DNA of 12,143 nt from positions 1-12,143 of the forward strand of contig JAGQIB010000017.1 in the NCBI GenBank assembly GCA_020431545.1, given 5' to 3'. The notes under the pieces were generated by a model that was not told the origin of the DNA, did no database searches, and was given only the letters and a program-made list of their open reading frames with translations. The translations under genes were made by a program, and so were the position numbers. Shown piece after piece: positions 1 through 5,773 of this stretch. Source of the DNA: Gemmatimonadota bacterium (GTDB lineage: Bacteria > ARS69). How positions within the stretch are numbered: the first letter of the stretch is position 1; each line of letters starts with the position of its first letter.

Positions 1-526
1 CGCCGGCGGCGTCGAACACCACGACCTCGCTTCGATCCCCCGCGTACAGAACCCACAGCGAGCCGTCGGGCGCGATGGCGATGGACTGGGGCATCAGCCG
101 CTCGTCACCCGCGAAGGGACTCCGCAGCGTTCCGAGTCTCGACCCGCGGGAGTTCAGGACCCGGATATCGCGGTCCACGGCGTCCACCACGAACATCCGG
201 CCGCGCGCATCCGCCTCGATCGCCTTCGGCTCGCACGGTAGCCCCTCCGTCCCGGGAGCGAGAGCGATCGGACCGCGGCAGCGGCCGCCGTCGTCGAACA
301 GCACGAGACGATGACGAAGCCGATCGGCGACGAGGAAGACGTCGCCGCGCACGAGGACCGCCGCGGGAGAACGGAACGAATCCACGGCGTCCGGGCCCCG
401 GAGAATGGCCCGGACCGCCACCACGGCCGGGCCGGAATCACCGGCGCGCGCCATCGGCATGGCCGCGGCGAGCGAACCCCAGACGATCACGAGCGCGAGC
501 CTCGACAGAACGACGCGGCGATGCAC
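1..526 (-). CDS. Exported NHL-repeat beta-propeller protein (3' end outside window)
   Basis: Only the first 175 codons are present; the gene continues past the left edge. The start is a GTG at 526-524, the only good start after the in-frame stop upstream, with a purine-rich GGATGGAG stretch about 6-13 nt before it. The N-terminus is a Sec signal peptide (Arg-rich start, hydrophobic core around residues 8-22, likely cleavage after AMPMARA at about residue 28). The mature part has three consecutive NHL-like units: around residues 52-85 (ends HRLVLFDDGG), 98-130 (ends RDIRVLNSRGSRLG) and 144-175 (starts MPQSIAIAPDGSLWVLY), each with the 'P..i.v...g.l.vvD....ri.vf...G' pattern. NHL propellers are binding scaffolds, usually periplasmic or extracellular, and often lie next to multiheme cytochrome genes in metal-reducing bacteria. 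Here it is codirectional with, and 160 bp downstream of, a cytochrome operon. Partner and substrate unknown; not assigned to a named family. Confidence 0.82.
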   Translation of the reverse strand, partial: MHRRVVLSRLALVIVWGSLAAAMPMARAGDSGPAVVAVRAILRGPDAVDSFRSPAAVLVRGDVFLVADRLRHRLVLFDDGGRCRGPIALAPGTEGLPCEPKAIEADARGRMFVVDAVDRDIRVLNSRGSRLGTLRSPFAGDERLMPQSIAIAPDGSLWVLYAGDRSEVVVFDAAG

Positions 527-553
527 ACTGGCTCCATCCGCTCGGGTTTCGGG

Positions 554-579
554 AGGGTCAGAAGAGCGGGTCTGACCTT
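554..579. repeat. Inverted repeat / hairpin in leader of NHL gene
   Basis: GGTCAGA at 556-562 and TCTGACC at 571-577 are perfect 7-bp arms around an 8-nt loop. The stem extends through a G-T pair (555/578) and an A-T pair (554/579). It lies 28-53 nt upstream of the GTG at 526, so it would fold in the mRNA leader of the NHL gene or act as a DNA operator. It has no T-run in the minus direction, so it does not look like a standard terminator for the upstream operon. Confidence 0.5.
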
Positions 580-606
580 CTCGAGTCGGCTCCGATGCGA
601 TTCCAG

Positions 607-633
607 ACTATAGAGTCCGGTATTTCCGATCAA
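607..633 (-). promoter_or_regulatory. Candidate sigma70-type promoter with overlapping palindrome for NHL gene
   Basis: Read on the minus strand there is TTGATC (633-628), a 15-nt spacer, and TATAGT (612-607, five of six matches to TATAAT). This would start transcription near 600 and give a leader of about 74 nt. The -10 lies inside an 18-bp imperfect palindrome at 603-620 (CCAGACTATAGAGTCCGG, 7 of 9 pairs match), which could be a regulator site. The spacer is shorter than the 17-nt ideal, so this is a suggestion only. Confidence 0.35.
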
Positions 634-686
634 CCGGTTTCGGGGCCTGGAGGCCCGTTTCGGCCCGGTTTTCGGGTATCCCTTAT

Positions 687-2141
687 CTAATTCGTGCCCG
701 AGATCAGCTCGAGGATCTCCGGGTTCTGCTCCTCCTCGGCCAGGAGGGCGTGGCAGGTCTCGCAGTCGTCCGGGATGGTCCGCCCCCCCTCCGCCACGTG
801 CAGGCCGTCGTGGCAGCGGAAGCAGCCCCCGTCGTCCTGGTGGCCGAGGAACGTGGGGTACGTGCCCCAGGTCACCGCCATGTGCGGGAAGACGTTGCGG
901 GACCAGATCTTCGTGAGGGCCTTCGACGCGTCGTCGAGCTGGGCTTCGGTCACGAGCCCGGGCTCGCGCTTCGCGTACGCCTGGCCGAGCGCCGCGCGGA
1001 TCTTGGTGTAGGGATCCTCCCCTTCGGCCACCGGAGTCCGGAGGGCGCGAACTCCCTCCCGCCGGATCCACTTCATGCCCTTGTCCAGTCGACCGTCGGT
1101 GAGCGCGAGGTCCACGGCCCGGTCGGGCTCCTCGTAGATGTGCGTCGGGCGGTTGTGGCAGTCCATGCAGTCCATGGTCCGGTGGGTGCCGGTCGCCAGG
1201 ACCTGGTCGACGTCGTCGCAATCCTCGGACACGAACTCCACAACGTTGCCGTCGGCCGTCTCGAGCTTGACCCACGGGATCTCCTCACGCGAGAAGTCGG
1301 TGGAGACGTAGCTCACCACGTTCGCCGGGTTCGTATGCCAGTGGATCCCGGACACCGGCTTGCCCTTCCGGTTCCCGCCGCCGATGTGGAGCGCGAGGAC
1401 CGTGACGGTGTCCGTGTTCTCCTCGTCTTCCTGGAAACGATGGCGCACGTCGACCCGATCGCCGTGGAACTTCTCCGGCCAGTGGCACTGCTCGCACGTT
1501 TCCCGCGCGGGACGGAGATTCCGGACCGGGGTCTCGATCGGGTGCGAGTACGTGTTGAACGTCACGGCGAGCACCTGACGCGCGCCGGAGAGCTTCGACC
1601 GGACGAACCAGCCCGCCCCCGGACCGATGTGACACGCGACACAGCCCACGCGCGAATGCGGAGAGGTCTGGTACGCGGTCCACTCCGGTTCCATGACCTT
1701 GTGGCAAACCGTGCCGCAGAACTCGTCGGAATCCGAGAGATGGTAGGCCTCGTACGCGGCGGCACCGAACAGAAGCACGTTGACCACGGTCAGGCCCGCC
1801 ACGATCCCGAGCTTCTTCTGGTGGGCCGGGTTCGTGAGATCGAAGAGCGGTGGGCGCTCTCCCGGGTACTTCCGGCCGATGCGCCAGCGTCCGATCGGAA
1901 TCAGCACGAGCCCGAGCAGGAGGATGGCCGGCAGGATGATGTAGATGAAGATCCCGATGTAGGGACTGAACGGGAACCCCGAGAGACTCAGGATCAGGAA
2001 CAGCAGGAACAGTCCGCCGCCGAACGTCGCCATCAGGACGCCCGTGGCGCCGATCGGATCGAGCGAGATCGTACGAATGAAATCGAGGAGCGTGCGCCCG
2101 CGTGACAATGGATCTCCCCCCCAAATGCGGGCGAAGGCCAT
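687..2141 (-). CDS. NapC/NirT-type membrane multiheme cytochrome c, probable quinol dehydrogenase (ImcH-like)
   Basis: A 484-residue inner-membrane cytochrome that would take electrons from quinol and pass them to periplasmic redox partners. Three hydrophobic segments lie at about 31-55, 62-84 and 111-131. A periplasmic domain follows with heme motifs CGTVCH (142-147, CX3CH instead of CxxCH), CVACH (167-171), CEQCH (216-220), CMDCH (325-329), CFRCH (440-444) and CETCH (460-464). The block after the third helix, including SPHSRVGCVACHIGPGAGW and GIHWH, is typical of NapC/NirT-related proteins. Three helices before the hemes resemble the Geobacter ImcH layout more than classic single-helix NapC. 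The ATG at 2141 has only a weak RBS. A TTG at 2108-2106, seven nt after GGGGAG, is a good alternative that removes 11 residues and keeps all helices. It is the last gene of the operon begun by the HybA-HybB fusion. Family is solid; direction of electron flow and partner are inferred. Confidence 0.88.
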   Translation of the reverse strand: MAFARIWGGDPLSRGRTLLDFIRTISLDPIGATGVLMATFGGGLFLLFLILSLSGFPFSPYIGIFIYIILPAILLLGLVLIPIGRWRIGRKYPGERPPLFDLTNPAHQKKLGIVAGLTVVNVLLFGAAAYEAYHLSDSDEFCGTVCHKVMEPEWTAYQTSPHSRVGCVACHIGPGAGWFVRSKLSGARQVLAVTFNTYSHPIETPVRNLRPARETCEQCHWPEKFHGDRVDVRHRFQEDEENTDTVTVLALHIGGGNRKGKPVSGIHWHTNPANVVSYVSTDFSREEIPWVKLETADGNVVEFVSEDCDDVDQVLATGTHRTMDCMDCHNRPTHIYEEPDRAVDLALTDGRLDKGMKWIRREGVRALRTPVAEGEDPYTKIRAALGQAYAKREPGLVTEAQLDDASKALTKIWSRNVFPHMAVTWGTYPTFLGHQDDGGCFRCHDGLHVAEGGRTIPDDCETCHALLAEEEQNPEILELISGTN

Positions 2142-2158
2142 CCGCCCGGTCCCGGTTA

Positions 2159-2194
2159 CGGATACGGGGCGCCTAGTCGGCGCCCCGGAATCCG
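2159..2194. repeat. Strong intercistronic hairpin spanning the stop codon of the 13-heme cytochrome gene
   Basis: CGGGGCGCC (2165-2173) and GGCGCCCCG (2179-2187) form a perfect 9-bp stem around a 5-nt loop. After a 1x2 internal loop the stem continues for five more pairs (CGGAT 2159-2163 with ATCCG 2190-2194). The loop and stem contain the TAG stop (2175-2173) of the upstream gene, and the base is 17 nt from the next gene's ATG. There is no T-tract, so a role in mRNA stability or partial attenuation is more likely than complete termination. Confidence 0.6.
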
Positions 2195-3342
2195 GTCTTC
2201 GCACTCCAGTGCCGACCGTCGTCGTGGCAGTCGTCGCAAGACGGCGCCCCGCCCCAGCCGGCCCCATGACAGTCCGTGCACTCGAGCTCCGCGTGCGTCT
2301 CGTCGAGAATCGCTCCCGTCACGCGGTGATCGAACGTCGCCGGGTCGAACCCCCGGCGATGGCAGGACTCGCAACGACGGTCCGGCCGCGACGCCGCGAC
2401 CCACGAACCGTGACAGCTCCGGCAGTCCACCTTCTTGTGGTACGAGGCGAGCTTCCAGCCCAGCGTGGAGTGATCGAACAGCTCGTTCGCCGGTCGACCG
2501 TGGCAGTGCTCGCACTCTCCCCCCACGTGCCCCACACCGCCCGTGTCCTCGTCGTGGCAACGGAAGCACGCTTCGTGAAGGTCGCTCTCCTCGGGGGCGC
2601 CCATCGGATGCAGGGGCTGACCGTGCGTGTGGCAGCGCTGGCAGCTCTGCTCCCGGTGGCAGAACGCGCAATCCGGTTCGTACAGCGTCGCATGCCGGCG
2701 ATGATGGAACGCCACCGTGTCGCCGTCGGCGAAGCCCGTGGGGAACCGGATGATCTCGAGGACCTCGATCGGCGCGTAGTGGGCGTGCGCCGCGACATCC
2801 GTCGCGTGGCCCTCGAGTCGTCCCCCCGCCTTCTTCTCGTGACACAACTCGCACTTCGTGTCGGCGTCCCACTCCGAGTGGCACCCCAGACACTGTCGGT
2901 GGTAGGCGCCCTTGAGGCCGGGCTGGGCGAGATCCTCGTGCTGGATCTCCACCGGATGGCAGCTCCGGCAGGCCGGCGGCTCCTCGTCCGTCGGCGAGTA
3001 GTGGTGACAGGCCGTGCAGTCCCCCGAGAACCGGGTCATCCGCGCGTGCGTGGCGTGATCGAATCGCACGGGTACGTACAGATCCTCGAGCTGATCCAGG
3101 ATCACGATCCCCGGCACGTGCGTGGAGTCGATCGCGGCGCCCATCTCGTGACGCGGGCAGTCCACGAGGCACGGGTTGACGCGGGTCGGCTGCGGGCAGA
3201 CGTGACACACCGCGCAATCCGTGGCCGACTGGGCGTGCTTGGAGCTCGCCGCACCCGCGAGAGTCTTCGCACCACCCGCCGCCGAGGCGGGCGTGGTCGC
3301 GAGAAGCACCGCGAGGGCGAGGCCGATCGTCCGGGCGCTCAT
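2173..3342 (-). CDS. Secreted 13-heme cytochrome c (cytochrome c3/HmcA-like)
   Basis: A 389-residue periplasmic electron carrier. The signal peptide is residues 1-21 (cleavage after TPASA). Thirteen CxxCH motifs start at residues 43, 109, 125, 151, 164, 225, 234, 259, 277, 307, 324, 355 and 369. Many distal His residues (for example FDHATHARM, HHRRHATL, FDHRV) could act as second axial ligands, as in class III multiheme cytochromes. Between the first and second hemes lies an unusual Cys-rich stretch: C49, C58 and C62, with CLVDCPRH at 58-65. This is not a normal heme site. The ATG overlaps the upstream stop codon as ATGA (3339-3342), with GGAG eight nt before it inside the upstream gene, so translation is probably coupled. 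Lying between a ferredoxin/NrfD fusion and a NapC-type protein, it probably carries electrons between them or to outer partners. Exact family name uncertain; 'multiheme c' is certain. Confidence 0.92.
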   Translation of the reverse strand: MSARTIGLALAVLLATTPASAAGGAKTLAGAASSKHAQSATDCAVCHVCPQPTRVNPCLVDCPRHEMGAAIDSTHVPGIVILDQLEDLYVPVRFDHATHARMTRFSGDCTACHHYSPTDEEPPACRSCHPVEIQHEDLAQPGLKGAYHRQCLGCHSEWDADTKCELCHEKKAGGRLEGHATDVAAHAHYAPIEVLEIIRFPTGFADGDTVAFHHRRHATLYEPDCAFCHREQSCQRCHTHGQPLHPMGAPEESDLHEACFRCHDEDTGGVGHVGGECEHCHGRPANELFDHSTLGWKLASYHKKVDCRSCHGSWVAASRPDRRCESCHRRGFDPATFDHRVTGAILDETHAELECTDCHGAGWGGAPSCDDCHDDGRHWSAKTGFRGAD

Positions 3343-5474
3343 CGGTTCGACTCCGCGACGCGAGGCAGCACCGGCAAGTGCGTGGCGATCAGGCGGTACA
3401 CCAGCATCAAGGTCGCGAAGAGCCCGAGCGTCACCGCGAACTCGCCGACGTGCGGGAAGTAGGCCCGGTCCGGATAGACGGGCCGGTAGGCGACCAGGAA
3501 GACGTCGATCCGATTGATCACGACGCCGGCGATCACGAGGGTGGCCGCCGCGAAGATGCCTCGAATCGAGTTGCGGATCCGCTCCGAGTACAGCAACGCC
3601 ATCGGGAGCACGACGCCGACTCCGACCTCGACCCACCACATGCCGGCGGCGAGGCTGCCATCGAACGCGAGATCCCAGGCACCGCGAACCGTGACGTCCC
3701 CGATCTTCAGCAGCAGGTAGATGGACAGGATCGCCGCCACGATGCGGCCGAGCTTCGACAGCAGTTCGCGCTCCGGCTCCCGCCCGAAGGCTCGCGCGGA
3801 GAGCACCGACTCGAAGATCACCACCGGGAACCCCACCGAGATAGCCGACACCAGGAACAGGAGCGGCAGGATCGGCGTGTACCAGAGTGGGTGGATCTTG
3901 CTCGGCGCGAGGAGCACGAGCGAACCGAGCGAGGACTGGTGCAGGCACGACAGCACCACCCCGGCGAGGATCAGCAACATCATGATTCGACGGAACGAAC
4001 GGTCGACGGCCGCCACGAACCGTTCGGCCGCCGGCTCGAACCGCGCCATCGCGCCGCGGAAGTGGATCCGCCCGCGCAGGCGCTCGGTCACGATCGGAAC
4101 GAACTCCGCGTAGAGAACGGTGAGATAGGTCATCACGCACATGCCCACCTCGAACAGCACCGAGTGACCGGACCACATCCACGGCATCATCGGGTGCCAC
4201 ACGTTGTAGTAGCGCCCGAGATCGGCGAGCAGGCCGAGCACCACGAACGTGTAGCCGAGCAGGGCGGACAGCAGCGCCGGGCGCACGATCGGGTGAAAGT
4301 GCTCCCGGTGAAAGATGTGTGCGAGCGCAGCCGTCGTGAATCCGCCGGCCGCGAGGGCCACGCCGGCGGCGACGTCGATCGCGATCCACAGTCCCCACGG
4401 GTACTGGTTGGAGAGGTTCGTCACCGTGTCGAGACCCGTCGTGAACCGGATCGCCGCGAACAGGAATCCCACGATCGCCACCGCCAGGAGGGCGAGAGTT
4501 CCCCGCGTGAAGAACCGATGGTGCGTGGGCGCGGCCTCCTCTTCCTCGGGTTCCGCGCCTGCCGCCCGACCGGCGTCGCCGTCTTCCGGGCGCGGCCGGA
4601 ACAGCCAGGCGAACCCGCCGAGCAAGGCGTAGAGACCCAGCGGCGGCACGAAGCCCTTGAAGATCCCGTGCTGGAGCTTCTCCGTGAAACGCGGAGGCGG
4701 ATCCGAGCCGAGCGTGGGCAGGCCGATCTCCTCGAACGGTCGGTCGGCGACGTACAGCCACGACGTCCCCCCGACCTCGTGCTCGCCGTACACGTGATCC
4801 ACGTAGCGGTCCGGATGCGTGTCGATCTTCGCGTGGGCGAGTGCCAGCAGGTCCTCGCGATGTCCGTAGGTGAGGCACTGCGGCGGGCAGATCTCCACGC
4901 AGGCGGGAACTCCGCCCTCGGCCAGCCGGCCCTGGCAGAACGTGCACTTCCGAACCGCCGGCGTCAGGGCGTTGTCGTACTCGTACGCCGGGACCTGGAA
5001 CGGACACGCCACCATGCAGTAGCGACAGCCCATGCAGCGGTTGACGTCGTACGTCACGGCGCCGGTGTCGTCGCGGTGGAACGCGGTCACGAGACAGGCG
5101 GACGAGCACGCCGGGTCCAGGCAGTGCATGCACTGCACCTTGGCCCAGACGGCCTTTCCGAGGTTTCCGCCGGCCGGCACTTCGTTGACCACCGTGTAGT
5201 GGCCGGCGTCCGGGCGACGGAACTCCCGGAAGATCGTCTTGTCCTCGAACGTCTCGAGCGCCTGGGCGGGCAGGTGATTCGCGTCGTTGCAGGCCCATTC
5301 GCACTTGCGACATCCGATGCACTGGGTGAGGTCGACCAGCACCCCGCGCTGGTCGGGCATCGGGCGCGGGCGGGCGGAAGACGCTTCCGCGGGACCAGCG
5401 AGTACGGCCGCGGCTCCGGTGGCACCGACGCGGCTCAAGGTGGTCAGAAACTCTCTTCGATCCAGTCCGGGCAT
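3339..5474 (-). CDS. HybA-HybB (HmcB-HmcC)-type fusion: Tat-exported 4x[4Fe-4S] ferredoxin joined to NrfD-family membrane subunit
   Basis: A 711-residue protein matching HybA then HybB in one frame. Residues 1-30 are a Tat signal (LDRREFLTTL). The ferredoxin part has 16 ligand cysteines: C52/55/58/62, C115/118/123/127, C147/150/153/157 and C177/180/192/196, enough for four [4Fe-4S] clusters. Residues 228-290 match the HybA tail (YGEHEVGGT, then LQHGIFKGF) and include its membrane anchor at about 274-291. An acidic Ala/Pro linker (about 293-317) leads to the HybB/NrfD part (about 320-700), with around ten hydrophobic segments and conserved pieces such as YPWGLWIAIDV, HPIVRPALL, LHQSSLGSL and HPLWYT. 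Exporting the N-terminal domain puts the linker in the cytoplasm, which suits the HybB start. The ATG has GGAG nine nt upstream; longer in-frame extensions lack a start with an RBS. HybA and HybB are normally separate genes. Role: electron exchange between quinone and the periplasmic cytochromes encoded downstream. No hydrogenase subunits are nearby. Confidence 0.9.
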   Translation of the reverse strand: MPGLDRREFLTTLSRVGATGAAAVLAGPAEASSARPRPMPDQRGVLVDLTQCIGCRKCEWACNDANHLPAQALETFEDKTIFREFRRPDAGHYTVVNEVPAGGNLGKAVWAKVQCMHCLDPACSSACLVTAFHRDDTGAVTYDVNRCMGCRYCMVACPFQVPAYEYDNALTPAVRKCTFCQGRLAEGGVPACVEICPPQCLTYGHREDLLALAHAKIDTHPDRYVDHVYGEHEVGGTSWLYVADRPFEEIGLPTLGSDPPPRFTEKLQHGIFKGFVPPLGLYALLGGFAWLFRPRPEDGDAGRAAGAEPEEEEAAPTHHRFFTRGTLALLAVAIVGFLFAAIRFTTGLDTVTNLSNQYPWGLWIAIDVAAGVALAAGGFTTAALAHIFHREHFHPIVRPALLSALLGYTFVVLGLLADLGRYYNVWHPMMPWMWSGHSVLFEVGMCVMTYLTVLYAEFVPIVTERLRGRIHFRGAMARFEPAAERFVAAVDRSFRRIMMLLILAGVVLSCLHQSSLGSLVLLAPSKIHPLWYTPILPLLFLVSAISVGFPVVIFESVLSARAFGREPERELLSKLGRIVAAILSIYLLLKIGDVTVRGAWDLAFDGSLAAGMWWVEVGVGVVLPMALLYSERIRNSIRGIFAAATLVIAGVVINRIDVFLVAYRPVYPDRAYFPHVGEFAVTLGLFATLMLVYRLIATHLPVLPRVAESNR

Positions 5475-5773
5475 GGCGACCGTCTCCCGTAGCGGACGCG
5501 GCCGAGGCCACGTCGCCGACGCCCTCCAGGGAGAACAATAGCCGGGCACGTCGAGACGACGATCGGGAGTTCTACGTACCTGCGAGCCCGTTCCCGGCGG
5601 TTTCTGGCCTGCGTCGGCTCCCTTGCCCGGACCCGCCCCTCCCGGAAGACCGGGCGGTCCCGCCCGGGCCGTGCTTGCGTCTGGAGCTGGATACTTTGTG
5701 GTAGAGGCGCATCCCGTAGCTGGTGATAATGACGTTCTCCCCTTCCCTTCACGCCTTTCCAAGGGGGCCGACA
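5475..5773. other. Divergent intergenic region with palindrome at 5650-5667
   Basis: About 300 bp between the start of the cytochrome operon (minus) and the LVIVD gene (plus), so both promoters should be here. The clearest element is a perfect 8-bp inverted repeat at 5650-5667, CCGGGCGG-TC-CCGCCCGG, a possible operator or GC-rich hairpin. On the plus strand a GATAAT at 5725-5730 is a possible -10, but no good -35 lies 16-18 nt upstream. On the minus strand TATTGT (5540-5535) is a weak -10 for the operon. No convincing coding region was seen. Confidence 0.45.

Noticed and set aside
638..660. GGGCC-TGGA-GGCCC mini-hairpin as a terminator of the cytochrome operon
   Set aside because: Only a 5-bp stem with no T-run in the direction of transcription; such repeats are expected by chance at this GC content.
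2044..3462. Plus-strand open frame opposite the 13-heme cytochrome
   Set aside because: The minus strand holds 13 CxxCH motifs in frame; the plus frame is Arg/Val-rich shadow sequence.
3339..5474. Uptake hydrogenase operon (hyb)
   Set aside because: HybA/HybB-like domains are present, but no large or small NiFe hydrogenase subunit or maturation gene is in the window.
3378..5492. Long plus-strand open frame (about 700 codons) opposite the HybA-HybB fusion
   Set aside because: Composition is Arg/His/Glu-rich without domains; it is the mirror of a GC-rich gene whose minus-strand product has clear motifs.
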